Assembly: GCA_964475205.1 (NCBI GenBank)
Contig: CAYYVQ010000009.1
Span: forward strand, 1-64,000
DNA: 64,000 nt
Origin: CAYSRM01 sp964475205
Lineage (GTDB): Bacteria > Verrucomicrobiota > Kiritimatiellia > UBA8416 > CAYSRM01
Reading direction: 5' to 3'
Shown: positions 8,110 to 17,475 of the stretch, in pieces
Layout of the letters: each line of letters starts with the position of its first letter
How positions within the stretch are numbered: position 1 is the first letter of the stretch
Made by a program: the position numbers and the translations under genes
The notes under the pieces: generated by a model
The model's database searches: none
Told to the model about the DNA's origin: nothing
Seen by the model: only the letters and a program-made list of their open reading frames with translations

Positions 8110-10374
8110 CTACATCAACCCGTTTCTTCTCCGTACGAACCACTCTGCTCCGAAAAAGCAAAGCGTCAGGCATAACATCCACCACCGGTCCCAGTAAGGA
8201 ACCCATTGGGCCTTTGTCATTTCCGTTACTTTAACCTCCGGCTCTGTTTCCCGCAGAATACGCCCGGCATCTTTAGGCCCTATCATCGCACCGCCCGAAG
8301 CCTCTGCCAGGGCAGCGAGAAAATCATGGTCCGCGCTTAGTACATCCTCTTCCCCTGGAAGGGGCCTGACATGAAGCGTTGCATAAAGCCTGCTGTCTTC
8401 GCCCCCCGAAGGTTCCTCGAAAACGAAACGGTAGGCGCCCGGACCCGAAGTAGATAGAATTGCCTCCCACCGGCGGCGACGCCCGGATGTATCCCTCGCT
8501 ATGACCGTTTGAGATTCCCCTTCCGGCCCGACCATCCTGATGCCGGCCTCCGCGCCAGGTCCTTTCCCGCCTCCGCCCGGAACCCCGGACGCTCCGGCCG
8601 CCTCGTCCTGTTCCCGCGCAATCACAGCCCGCCGAACCAATTGAAGCCGGACAGACTCGCCAGGGTAAACCGAAGCAGTTTTAAGCTTTAAAGAATACTC
8701 CTGGCCGGGCAGGAACTCAGCGTAGGTTCCGATCCATTGCAGAAGCTGAACCCACAACTTTCCGTACATCTCCCCGGTCTCCCTGCTGGACGGGAAGAAA
8801 TCCCATCGCCAGGAACCTTCGAAATTAACGGTAACAACCATTCCCTTGCCGTAACGCCTGGCGATTATGGCCGGAAATTCATGTTTTCTTCCGGCCCCTT
8901 CCAGGGCGCCCGCGGCAAGAACCTCGGCAAAAGGTTTTACATCCCTGCAAGCGCGGGCCTGGTCCAACAAACCTATGCTCTGCCAGATGCCGGCGCTCCG
9001 GCCCGGCAGCATACCTTCGAAAAGGCCCGCGTTCTCACCAGCCCGCGCAGGCAGAACCCTGAACTTGCCGCCTATCGCCTGGGCCCATGATACCGGTTCA
9101 AGATGTTCCAGTTCGGGAAAGCTCCCGCTGTAAGGCTTGCTGCGCGAAAACAACAGGCCGCCGCCCTGCTCCCGGACAAAACGTTTAAGCAGATCGATCC
9201 TTGCCGGAGTCAGAAAATATTCCGCGCCCTTTCCGAATACAACAATGTCGTACGACGCCAGCTCTTCAAAATTATCCGGAAAAACAGGCATGGTGGACTC
9301 CGATACTCTAGTCTTGTCTGTCTCCACCTTGAAGAAACGTTCCGAGGCAAGCCGGTAGACGGACGTAACATCCACATGAGGCTGGTTGCGCAGCAACTGG
9401 ATAAGAAACTTGCTGTCCCAGTGCGGCACCCCCTCGGCAAAATAAACTCTTATTTTCCTGCCGAGAACAAACACCCCGGCCTCGGTCTCATTGTTGGAAA
9501 AATCCTTTTCACCCGGCGCTTTGTTTATTTTCAACCTGTACCTGTGATATCCCGGATCCCCCGCAACAGGCGAAAAACTGACCGGCGCTTCCGTGTCGCC
9601 GTCTATAACCAGCTCGCGGGTATCTTTCTCTTCCCCGCGGCTTGTCAGCGAAACCCTGACTTTTACTGAATTTAATCCCTGGTTGCGGATACGGGCAGAT
9701 ATAGTCACCGGCTGACCCGCAAAAGCAACGTGCTGCTTGCGCCTGAATTCTATGGATAGATCGCGCTCAGGCACCTCGCCGCCAAGAGGAATCACGTAAA
9801 CAGGGGCTTCACGCCCGCGGCAACGAATGCTCAGCTCCTCGTGCGACGCTCCGTCAACCTGGCGGCCGTCGGAAATGAGTATGATCGCCCCGATATCCCG
9901 CGAGGTAGCGCCGTAACGGTCAATGACCTCCCGGCCGGAAGCTATTATGTCTGTGCTATCCCCCTCCGGCCTGTCCTCGGACAAGGCGCGGCCGCGCCCC
10001 ACAGGATGAAGAGATCCGTCAAAGGTGTAAAAATGCACCTTCTCAGGTTCTGCGCTGTTCTCCTGTAAGTCACTGCAGATCTCCACCCCCCTGGCCCATC
10101 TGCTTTGGGATCCCTCATCTTCAGTGGCCATGCTTATACTTCTGTCAAGCATGACCGGCCAGTAAGTCTCGCGCTCCAGTCTCTCCTTCTTCCAACTGCC
10201 GGGGTTTAAAGCAACCAGCAACAGACAAACAAGAGCCGACAAACGCATAGCAAGGATCAGCGCTCTGGTCCTTACGCTCCCCTTTCGCGTGTTGTGCCAG
10301 GTCACAAACGCGCCGCCCGTCAAGACCGCCGCGGCAATAAGCAGAAGATATTCTACAGATAAGATCGGATTCAT
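8110..10374 (-). CDS. Membrane vWA / GATase-like protein (cluster A)
   Basis: A 754-residue membrane protein. Two N-terminal helices (about 8-26 and 40-60) precede a von Willebrand A domain whose MIDAS motif is DRSIS (D-x-S-x-S) near residue 93, with IILISDGR as a later vWA strand. A CARDB/Ig-like segment follows. A Rossmann-like domain related to class I glutamine amidotransferases starts at IRVYFAEGVPHWDSKF and includes YDIVVFGKGAEYFLT and VREQGGGLLF. A C-terminal helix (WWMLCLTLCFFGAEWFV) anchors it again. No catalytic Cys-His-Glu triad is evident, so amidotransferase activity is unlikely. The paralogue is 41306-44098. A 149-bp inverted-repeat element separates it from the upstream gene, breaking the otherwise tight spacing. 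Confidence 0.8.
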   Translation of the reverse strand: MNPILSVEYLLLIAAAVLTGGAFVTWHNTRKGSVRTRALILAMRLSALVCLLLVALNPGSWKKERLERETYWPVMLDRSISMATEDEGSQSRWARGVEICSDLQENSAEPEKVHFYTFDGSLHPVGRGRALSEDRPEGDSTDIIASGREVIDRYGATSRDIGAIILISDGRQVDGASHEELSIRCRGREAPVYVIPLGGEVPERDLSIEFRRKQHVAFAGQPVTISARIRNQGLNSVKVRVSLTSRGEEKDTRELVIDGDTEAPVSFSPVAGDPGYHRYRLKINKAPGEKDFSNNETEAGVFVLGRKIRVYFAEGVPHWDSKFLIQLLRNQPHVDVTSVYRLASERFFKVETDKTRVSESTMPVFPDNFEELASYDIVVFGKGAEYFLTPARIDLLKRFVREQGGGLLFSRSKPYSGSFPELEHLEPVSWAQAIGGKFRVLPARAGENAGLFEGMLPGRSAGIWQSIGLLDQARACRDVKPFAEVLAAGALEGAGRKHEFPAIIARRYGKGMVVTVNFEGSWRWDFFPSSRETGEMYGKLWVQLLQWIGTYAEFLPGQEYSLKLKTASVYPGESVRLQLVRRAVIAREQDEAAGASGVPGGGGKGPGAEAGIRMVGPEGESQTVIARDTSGRRRRWEAILSTSGPGAYRFVFEEPSGGEDSRLYATLHVRPLPGEEDVLSADHDFLAALAEASGGAMIGPKDAGRILRETEPEVKVTEMTKAQWVPYWDRWWMLCLTLCFFGAEWFVRRRNGLM

Positions 10375-10388
10375 ATTCTTTTTTCTAA

Positions 10389-10426
10389 CCTGACCTATTC
10401 ACGCTGCCCTGCTCTATTCACGTTAC
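10389..10426 (+). repeat. Two degenerate direct copies of the CTATTCA repeat
   Basis: Two copies, CCTGACCTATTCACG (10389) and CCTGCTCTATTCACG (10408), lie exactly 19 bp apart. They precede the left arm of the 149-bp element (CCTGATCTATTCATG at 10427), again at a 19-bp step. The three form a short tandem array of the end sequence of that element family, in the gap between two minus-strand genes. Confidence 0.8.
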
Positions 10427-10575
10427 CCTGATCTATTCATGAAAAACGCAAAGCTCTCCCATTTACATGTTGATCGCGCCACAGATTAAAAACCTTTGAT
10501 AAACATTGCTTACACTTAACGTTCGCTTCTCTAACTCCTTAAAACTTGCTTGGCGTTTTTCATGAATAGATCAGG
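10427..10575. mobile_element. 149-bp MITE-like element with 23-bp perfect terminal inverted repeats
   Basis: The left arm (10427-10449) starts CCTGATCTATTCATGAAAAA and is matched exactly in reverse by the right arm (10553-10575), which ends TTCATGAATAGATCAGG. The interior has no open frame worth calling. The right end abuts the stop codon of the BatA-like gene (TAG at 10578-10576). Solo or paired copies of the 14-bp core occur at 32067, 32993, 33331 and 52177. The structure fits a non-autonomous MITE or a REP-like mobile hairpin. No transposase with matching ends is present in the window. Confidence 0.75.
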
Positions 10576-12597
10576 CTAAGTTTTCTCGCACCAATAAAGA
10601 AATCCGGCTTCCAGCATCGCTCCGGCCAGGGCAGCAAATAAAAGATAAGGCCACAGCTTTATGCCCGTACGCAAAGCATGAATTTTCTTGCCGCCTTCAA
10701 CCGTAATAGTGCCCATCTGTTCAACCTGCTGCGGGGACATGCTCCGAAGGTCAGATTCCACTACCGGGAAATTAAACAGACTATACCCAAGCTCAGCGTC
10801 TTTATGCTTCCATGTATACAGGCCGGGCGACTTTATAGGACTGGAAATAAAATGCGCCCCCGCCCCCTGAACCTGCGCCTCGAACTCAACAGCCCGGCCG
10901 TTGCGATCAACAAGCGATACATCCCGGGCCGGTATCTGCTGATCTACACCGAACGCCGCCATCTGCCCGGGAACGTATTCAATGTCAATAGAACCCGCCG
11001 GCATGGTTGCGCGGGACTGAAGAATCATTTCCCCGAGCAGGATCACGTACTCCGCGTGATTCTGCCAGTCGCTCTTCCCCTCTCCCAGCGGCAGGTTCCA
11101 GAAATAGGCAGTCCCCATGTCCTTCAGTTCCACAAGCGCCGGAACCCCGTCCTCGTACTCCAGCAGAACCCGCCCCACGGGGAAATCCGCCCGGCTGCAA
11201 TTGAATCGCGCGGAAAACTCGCCGGCGGCCGGATCGCCGAATTGACCGCCCGCAAATATGCCGAACACATCCGCGTCTCTTTCGGCTACCCGCACGCCCA
11301 TGGGACCGGAAAGCTCCTCCCACCTGAACGTCCCGCCTTCATTGGAACCGCCGAATGAAGAAACAAAATCAAAGCCCGCCCGCCCTGCTTCCGGCGACGG
11401 CATCCAGAAAACCGTAACCCCGCTCTGCACCAACTTCCGGACAGATCCGGGGTTGCCCCCTTTCCAGGCGCCAAGCATGAGAACATCAAATTCACTTCCG
11501 GCGCCTATCGAATCTGCGGAAATGCCCTCTTCCGTGATCCAGCCCATCGACCGCACTGCTTTGCGCCACATCTCCGCAGTCGAACCCGAGTCCTTCTGTA
11601 TGGCGGCCCTGAGCTTGTCGCGGACATATACCGACTTCAAACGATGATCATCCCCTGGAAAATCATCTTCCTCTATGGATGCGGAAAAAGGCATCGTGCC
11701 TTCCTCCGAAAAAACATGCTTGAATGCCGCGACCGATTTTCCGAAAGGCGGCACAACCACCGATTGCGACTTTCTGGTTTCGCCTGCCGTCAAAAACACT
11801 TTCTTATGCTCTGGACTGTCCGAAAAATTCTTCACCTCGCAGTAAATCGTCACCTCTTCGTCCCTGAGCGGATTGACAGGTTCGGTCTCTATGGAAGTCA
11901 GCGCCGTATTGGCAGCCTCTTCCCTGCCAACCCTGACATTCACCAGCTCTATCCCCGGTGGAACACTGAGCGCCGCATTCTCCCAGTCGCTTCGCTGAAA
12001 ATCGGATATAACACAAATCTCGTTCTTTCCGCCTTTGCCGTCCAGCATCTCCACCGCCAAATCCAGCGCTTTCTCGGAATTGCCTGCTTCATAAGTTGCC
12101 GTCGCTTTCCTGAGCTCATCTTTTAAGTAGCCGAAATTAACAGCCATTTCCGGGAACGCGGCTCTTGCAGAAGAGGCCATCCAGATAATGTTTGCCGTAT
12201 CCCGTGCGGACAGGTCCGAAAGAATCCCTGACGCCTCCGCACAGGCGGACGCCAGCCGGGTCTGGGCGCCCTCGACACAACCCATGGAGGCTGAAGTATC
12301 GACAATCAGAACAACATTGCGCCTGACATTACCCCCGGCAAGCCTTTGGCTGGAAAAAAATACCGGCCGCAGAAAAAGGAATATCACGGCCCCAAAGATC
12401 AGGGTTCTGAGAATCAGCAGCAGTATGTCCTGAGGCCGTTTGACCCGCATCGTCTTGCGCAATATCCGCGCAATGAATTCAACCGAGCTGAAACGGTACA
12501 CCGGCGGCCTGGTCCTGGCAAAAAGATGTATCAGCAGAGGGACCGCCGCAAGACCAATAAGCGGAACCAACACAGCATTTATGAAAGTCAGACTCAT
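10576..12597 (-). CDS. BatA-like vWA membrane protein (cluster A)
   Basis: A 673-residue protein. The N terminus (FINAVLVPLIGLAAVPLLIHLFARTRP) has the signature of the BatA N-terminal family, followed by a second helix (ILLLILRTLIFGAVIFLFLRPVFF). A vWA domain carries the MIDAS motif DTSAS near residue 100 and the strand NEICVISDFQRSDWENA. CARDB-like and GATase-like segments follow (FDVLMLGAWKGG). A last helix near residues 648-668 (LWPYLLFAALAGAMLEAGFLYW) anchors the C terminus. Its ATG overlaps the TGA of the DUF58 gene (ATGA at 12597-12594), so the two are probably translationally coupled. In Bacteroides-type bat operons similar proteins aid envelope homeostasis; the function here is inferred. 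The paralogue is 39108-41309. Confidence 0.83.
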   Translation of the reverse strand: MSLTFINAVLVPLIGLAAVPLLIHLFARTRPPVYRFSSVEFIARILRKTMRVKRPQDILLLILRTLIFGAVIFLFLRPVFFSSQRLAGGNVRRNVVLIVDTSASMGCVEGAQTRLASACAEASGILSDLSARDTANIIWMASSARAAFPEMAVNFGYLKDELRKATATYEAGNSEKALDLAVEMLDGKGGKNEICVISDFQRSDWENAALSVPPGIELVNVRVGREEAANTALTSIETEPVNPLRDEEVTIYCEVKNFSDSPEHKKVFLTAGETRKSQSVVVPPFGKSVAAFKHVFSEEGTMPFSASIEEDDFPGDDHRLKSVYVRDKLRAAIQKDSGSTAEMWRKAVRSMGWITEEGISADSIGAGSEFDVLMLGAWKGGNPGSVRKLVQSGVTVFWMPSPEAGRAGFDFVSSFGGSNEGGTFRWEELSGPMGVRVAERDADVFGIFAGGQFGDPAAGEFSARFNCSRADFPVGRVLLEYEDGVPALVELKDMGTAYFWNLPLGEGKSDWQNHAEYVILLGEMILQSRATMPAGSIDIEYVPGQMAAFGVDQQIPARDVSLVDRNGRAVEFEAQVQGAGAHFISSPIKSPGLYTWKHKDAELGYSLFNFPVVESDLRSMSPQQVEQMGTITVEGGKKIHALRTGIKLWPYLLFAALAGAMLEAGFLYWCEKT

Positions 12598-13469
12598 CGT
12601 GCAAGGCTGTCGAAAAGTTTAAAGTAATGCGAATCTGTCCTCGCCATGACATACTCGATATTGCGCCGCGCAGCAAGCTGCCTGAGCCCGCTCATGTGCG
12701 TCTGCATGGCCTCGCGGTACGCGCGCTTCAGATTGTCCGTATGCGATACTATTCGCCGCCGCGTCTCCATATCCAGGAAAGCCACCAGACCCTTGCTCTC
12801 AAGTTCAATCTCCTCCGGAGTGAGAATATGAAAAAGGTGTATCCGGAACCCCCTGTGAATGTACGGCGAAAGCGCGGCGAATATCTCCGCCGGATCATCG
12901 AAAAAGTCCGATATCACCACCAGCGTCCCCCGGCGGCGCAAAAGCGGAAAAGACCTCCTTAAAGCCTCGGCCACGGAAGTCATGCCCCCGGCATAGTTCT
13001 CTTCCAGGGTATGCATCAGGTTCTGAAGATGCCTGTTGGTGCTTCCCGGTGGAAAAAACTTGCGAATCCCTTCGTCAAAGACCTGCAGGGAAACCCGGTC
13101 CGAATTCCGCACCACCAGGTAACAGAGAGCCGCCGTGAAAAATGACGCGTACTCCAGCTTGGTAAGCTTCTTTCCGAAGTCCATTGACGCGCTGCTGTCG
13201 AGAAAAATATGGCACTCCATGTTCGTCTCGTGCTCATAGGTTCTCAGGTAATACCGATCGGTCCGACCGTAAACGCGCCAGTCAATCAAGGCCGGATCGT
13301 CGCCGGGAACATATTCCCTGTAATCCCTGAATTCTATCGATGACCCGCGCGAGCGCGACCGGTGCTTGCCGGACAGGTACCCTTCAACAAGGGCCTTGGG
13401 AGCAAACTCATAGCTGTGAAGCTTCCTTATGTCTTCCGGTTTTAAATATTTGAACTTTGATTCCGCCAT
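12594..13469 (-). CDS. DUF58 domain protein (cluster A)
   Basis: A 291-residue soluble protein of the DUF58 family, a vWA-related group that almost always accompanies MoxR ATPases. The hallmark segment is EYVPGDDPALIDWRVYGR, followed by a degenerate MIDAS-like motif DSSAS in the strand CHIFLDSSASM. Other family features are AALCYLVVRNSDRVSLQVFD, the loop PPGSTNRHLQNLMHTLE, and the strand TLVVISDFFDDP. There is no signal peptide, so it is cytoplasmic or membrane-associated through partners. It is expected to work with the adjacent MoxR ATPase (59 bp upstream) and the BatA-like protein (4-bp overlap). The paralogue is 38227-39111. Confidence 0.9.
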   Translation of the reverse strand: MAESKFKYLKPEDIRKLHSYEFAPKALVEGYLSGKHRSRSRGSSIEFRDYREYVPGDDPALIDWRVYGRTDRYYLRTYEHETNMECHIFLDSSASMDFGKKLTKLEYASFFTAALCYLVVRNSDRVSLQVFDEGIRKFFPPGSTNRHLQNLMHTLEENYAGGMTSVAEALRRSFPLLRRRGTLVVISDFFDDPAEIFAALSPYIHRGFRIHLFHILTPEEIELESKGLVAFLDMETRRRIVSHTDNLKRAYREAMQTHMSGLRQLAARRNIEYVMARTDSHYFKLFDSLAR

Positions 13470-13527
13470 TGGTCACCTGGATTTGCGCCGAATTTGAACT
13501 GTTCAATAATTCAGCCCGAATTCACCT

Positions 13528-14511
13528 TCAGGTTATGCTCAACAGATGTTCCACTATCTGCTCTACAGAAATCCCCTCGCCGGTCGCGTTGTAATTGGGT
13601 ATCACCCTGTGCCGCAACACCGGCTTGGCAATGTCCTGCACCTCTTCAACCGAGGCCGCCGGATTGCCCCTGAGCAGAGCGAGAGCCTTGGCCGCGCGGG
13701 TCAGATTCTGCGAACCCCGCGGACCGGCGCCCCATTCCACATACTGCTTTATGTAATCGTCGGCATCCTCAGAGGTCGGCCGCGACGCGGAAGTCAGCTT
13801 CAGTATATAATCAAGCACATGCTCGGGCATCGGCACGTCAAGCGCCGCATCCTGAAGCTTCAACACGTCTTCCTTCTCCAGCGCCTGTCCGGCCTCAGGA
13901 GTCTCCCTGCCGGTAGTCTGAAGGACAATTTCCTTCTCCTCGCTCTTGTCCGGATAGTCTATGAGAAGATTGAAGAAGAAACGATCAAGCTGAGCCTCCG
14001 GCAAAGGATACGTGCCCTCGTGCTCGATCGGATTCTGAGTAGCATAAACCACAAAAGGTTCAGAGAGCGTCATCGTCTTGCCTGCCACTGTGACCTGCTT
14101 CTCCTGCATGGCCTCAAGGAGAGCTGCCTGGGTCTTGGGAGGAGTCCTGTTAATCTCGTCTGCAAGAATCAGGTTGGCAAAAATCGGCCCGGCTGCAAAT
14201 TCAAACTTCCGGCGCCCGCCCGAATCGTCCTGCAGAATCTCACTGCCTATGATATCCATGGGCATAAGGTCCGGGGTAAACTGGATCCTGTGGAACGTAA
14301 GCCCGAGAATCCTGCCCACAGTGCTGACAAGCAGCGTCTTCGCCAGCCCAGGCACGCCCACAATCAGACAGTGGCCCCTGCAAAGCAGCGCTATAAGCAT
14401 CTGCTCGACAATTTTATCCTGGCCAACAATGACCTTTGCAATGCCATCGCGCATTTTTTGCGCGCTTGCCTGGACTTCTTTCCACAGTTCCTCCCCTTGC
14501 TGTTGACTCAT
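13528..14511 (-). CDS. MoxR-type AAA+ ATPase (cluster A)
   Basis: A 327-residue AAA+ ATPase of the MoxR family. The Walker A motif is the MoxR-specific GVPGLAKT (residues 52-59). Walker B and the following segment read LILADEINRTPPKTQ. The sensor 1 region is FVVYATQNPIEHEGTYPLPEAQLDRF, and the C-terminal lid ends with the conserved PVLRHRVIPNYNA region. MoxR ATPases act as chaperone-like remodellers that work with vWA-domain proteins, here probably the DUF58 and BatA-like products downstream. GGAGG lies 5 bases before the ATG. The paralogue 37216-38214 heads cluster B. Confidence 0.94.
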   Translation of the reverse strand: MSQQQGEELWKEVQASAQKMRDGIAKVIVGQDKIVEQMLIALLCRGHCLIVGVPGLAKTLLVSTVGRILGLTFHRIQFTPDLMPMDIIGSEILQDDSGGRRKFEFAAGPIFANLILADEINRTPPKTQAALLEAMQEKQVTVAGKTMTLSEPFVVYATQNPIEHEGTYPLPEAQLDRFFFNLLIDYPDKSEEKEIVLQTTGRETPEAGQALEKEDVLKLQDAALDVPMPEHVLDYILKLTSASRPTSEDADDYIKQYVEWGAGPRGSQNLTRAAKALALLRGNPAASVEEVQDIAKPVLRHRVIPNYNATGEGISVEQIVEHLLSIT

Positions 14512-14552
14512 GTCAGCCTCCGTTCCGCCTTTGGCGTTCAGTTGGAATTGAT

Positions 14553-17444
14553 CTATTCCTCTTCATCTTTCTCAGCTTCTGCCTTTATCGAGGGCCGGGC
14601 AACGAAATAGACGCTTGCATTCGCGCAGACGTTGCCGCTTTCCCCTTTGCAAAACTTCTCAGCCATGTCCCAGAACTCTTTCCTTGATTCCTCCTTCCGG
14701 GCATCCAGTTCCCCCGTAACCTCATCCATCATCCCGGACATCAACTCGTCGGTCGTACTTTCCGGAGCCTTCTCTTCTTCTTCTCCGGACGTTTTGCCCT
14801 CGACCTCCCACTCGGCTGAAGCATGCATCCGGTGCGCTGAAATCGTCCCGGTTACCTTGGCACTCCGATCCTTGGCATGACTCCGGTACCGGGTCATATT
14901 CTTGTACTGGCTTGAGTTCCGGTCCACTTCAACCATGCGCAGCGAGACGCCCTTTACTGCAGGTCTCCGCCACAACATGCAATTGACCATGCGCTCTTCA
15001 CCGGCCATCTTCCGGGCGAAATCCAACAGGTCTTTCATTATTTCGGTGTCTATCATTTTGCCTTTATGAGACTTGAAACGATCAGCGCCGCCTACTTCAC
15101 CCAAATCAACTTCGTTAATGGTATGCGTGAGCGGCAAGAGCTTCTTATTGAGCTTGTCGCTTTCCTCCGATTCACTGCACATCTCCGCGAGCGCAAGCTT
15201 CTCGTCAAGGCTCAACTCGCCGATTAACCCGCCGGGATCCGATGAGCTGAGAATCCTCTTTGTAAGAACCTTCCTGTCCTCCTCCGACACATTATCGGCG
15301 GAAGGAAATTGCGGAAGCTCGTCCCCCGACTTTCCTTCAAGCCTTGCCTTGCCCCTTGCAACAAGAATTGCGTAAACCTCTTCGCCAAGCGCGTGCATCA
15401 CAGAATATCTTCTCTGGTAATTCTCCCCGTAAAGTCCTTCCACTGCCTGAGCTGCGCTCTCCGCAACCGTGCGTGAAACTTGCCAGCCACTGCCGGGGAC
15501 TTTGCTCTGATCGTTGAGCAGCTTCTTCCATTGCTCACTGTGTTTCTCAATCTCCATCTCCGTTTTTTTCGGCCTCGGTCCGTACATACCCAAACCGCCC
15601 GAAGACATCTTCAGGTGCGGCACTTGTGATGCCAGCGAGAGAAGCTCGCTTTTCAATTCACCATCCCCGGCCTTAAGCGCGGCGTCAAGAGTCAGGCCTA
15701 GCGCCTCATCGCCCTCTTTCTGTCCCAGTTTCTGCCGCAATTGAACGCTTACATCGGACATGGTGGAATCGCCTGAAAGCAGCGACGCCAGCAACTCGTC
15801 TGCGGGCTTGGCAGAAACCAGTTTTCTAAGCTGCTCTATGGTCTGCTCTACCTGCTTCTTCGTGTCGTCCGATTTATACATCTGGTTGTTCTCGTCGGAC
15901 GCCATTGACTTTTTCAGCGCTGCCTCATACTTGTCGACAAAGGCGGCGGCCTTTTTTCCCCGGACCATCACGTACTGCCTGACCATATGCGTGTTCATCA
16001 TCGGACGTTCAACATCCAGCAGGTATTTTTCCACACCGGCCATGTCCTCTTCTTTGCCCTTTGCTAGCACGAACCCAATAGCAAGCTGCTTCTGCTGCCT
16101 GTTGCCGTCCTTTAGATACAACCTTGCCAGCTCAATGCGCGATTTATCCTTGTTCTCTTCGTACCAGGCCTCCATGTCACTATGTAATTCGTTCTTTGTC
16201 ATATTGCCCGACGAATATTGCTCGGCCCCGATCCTGAGCGGCTTGAGCAGTAAAAAAGCAATGTCAGACCTTGCTGCAGGCCGGTTCATGTTGTTGTACA
16301 TGTTCAAGATCTGCTCCTCAGTCAATTGCCCGGCATCGGAAGAGTAACTATGATAAGAATGCCTCAAACCGAGACTGCTGAGGTCGAGTTGCGTCAGGTA
16401 GTCGTCCTTAAGCATGGCCAGGAGCAACGGAATCGACTTGATCCCTCTGCCAACTATGCGCTGCAGGGGGTTATCTTCCTCTTCGTCACCGGTTTCAGCC
16501 GGATCTGCCAGTATCCAGAGCGCGCCACGACGGCGCGTGCCGGGAATCCCCTTTTCCGCAGTAACAAGTTCCTGCGCCAGCTTGCGATCGTCTTCGGAAA
16601 GAGCCTCATCATCTAAAGGCGGAATCCCCTCCTTTTCAATCCTCGCGTTCACCTCTTCTATGAGCCTTTTCACGGCAGGAGCTTTCCGCCAGCCGGACTT
16701 GAAACGCGCCAGCAGCGCTTTCATGTCTTTGTGGTACTGCTTCCAGTCCCTTTCCCGCCGGAAATCCCCGTACACCTCTTCGTACTTGCCGTCGGCAAGC
16801 TTGTTCAGGCCCTTCATAATCACGCTGTGCGGATCTTCGGAGATCGAAAAAAGCCCGCCAACTATCTGGTTGGCTTCATTCGTGTAGCCTTTGCTGTGAA
16901 AATGAGCAGCACTAAGAAAGATCTCTCCTGAAACGTCTGAATGCTGGATCCAGCTTCGACTCGAGGACTTTTCTGATTCCTTTTCAAGCCCTTTCAAAAT
17001 TGCTTCGATATCCTTCTTAAGATCAGCCTTCTTCCAGTTTCCGCCGATACGGTGATCGAACGGGTCCCATCCGCCTCTTATTATGTCTGAACCGGATTCC
17101 CCGGCTTCCTTTTTCCTCATTTCCATGAGTTTCTGCCTGTCATAAACCTTCGCGGCACGAACCTGGTTCACGACAGCCTTCGCCCAGCCGTTAGTTTTAT
17201 CTTCCTCAAGCAGCCAGGCATTGCCCCCGGTCTTGAACCGATGCCTCATGGTTCCGGATGACTGAAATCCGGCGCCATACGCCGACAGGTTCACATACTC
17301 CGCGCCGGACACGTCCGGCAGTCCAAGCTGGTAAAACTTCTTGAAGCCCCTGCTGTAATCTTTCTGGGCGTGAGAAAAGGCAGCGACGGAGAGCAACACC
17401 AGAACCGAAACGCTAAACAACTGGATCTTCTGCACTCTTTTCAT
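14553..17444 (-). CDS. Exported 963-residue protein of unknown function
   Basis: I do not recognise a family. The protein has a clear Sec signal peptide (basic MKRVQKIQ, hydrophobic FSVSVLVLLSVAAF, likely cut after SHA). The rest is charged and mostly helical, with short segments that could be degenerate HEAT-like repeats, for example around SIPLLLAMLKDDYLTQL. The middle is rich in Lys and Glu. The end has a predicted strand VYFVARPSIKA followed by an acidic tail (EKDEEE). It lies 31 bp after the lipoprotein gene and 41 bp before moxR, so it is probably in one operon with them. The role may be as an exported partner of the MoxR/vWA complex, which is inference from position only. GGGGGAAG lies near the start. 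Confidence 0.7.
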   Translation of the reverse strand: MKRVQKIQLFSVSVLVLLSVAAFSHAQKDYSRGFKKFYQLGLPDVSGAEYVNLSAYGAGFQSSGTMRHRFKTGGNAWLLEEDKTNGWAKAVVNQVRAAKVYDRQKLMEMRKKEAGESGSDIIRGGWDPFDHRIGGNWKKADLKKDIEAILKGLEKESEKSSSRSWIQHSDVSGEIFLSAAHFHSKGYTNEANQIVGGLFSISEDPHSVIMKGLNKLADGKYEEVYGDFRRERDWKQYHKDMKALLARFKSGWRKAPAVKRLIEEVNARIEKEGIPPLDDEALSEDDRKLAQELVTAEKGIPGTRRRGALWILADPAETGDEEEDNPLQRIVGRGIKSIPLLLAMLKDDYLTQLDLSSLGLRHSYHSYSSDAGQLTEEQILNMYNNMNRPAARSDIAFLLLKPLRIGAEQYSSGNMTKNELHSDMEAWYEENKDKSRIELARLYLKDGNRQQKQLAIGFVLAKGKEEDMAGVEKYLLDVERPMMNTHMVRQYVMVRGKKAAAFVDKYEAALKKSMASDENNQMYKSDDTKKQVEQTIEQLRKLVSAKPADELLASLLSGDSTMSDVSVQLRQKLGQKEGDEALGLTLDAALKAGDGELKSELLSLASQVPHLKMSSGGLGMYGPRPKKTEMEIEKHSEQWKKLLNDQSKVPGSGWQVSRTVAESAAQAVEGLYGENYQRRYSVMHALGEEVYAILVARGKARLEGKSGDELPQFPSADNVSEEDRKVLTKRILSSSDPGGLIGELSLDEKLALAEMCSESEESDKLNKKLLPLTHTINEVDLGEVGGADRFKSHKGKMIDTEIMKDLLDFARKMAGEERMVNCMLWRRPAVKGVSLRMVEVDRNSSQYKNMTRYRSHAKDRSAKVTGTISAHRMHASAEWEVEGKTSGEEEEKAPESTTDELMSGMMDEVTGELDARKEESRKEFWDMAEKFCKGESGNVCANASVYFVARPSIKAEAEKDEEE

Positions 17445-17475
17445 GTCAACTTCCCCCGGATTTAATTGGCAGTAT

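Noticed and set aside
8110..10374. Active glutamine amidotransferase domain
   Set aside because: The fold is suggested by the pattern of strands, but no Cys nucleophile elbow with His-Glu partners is visible.
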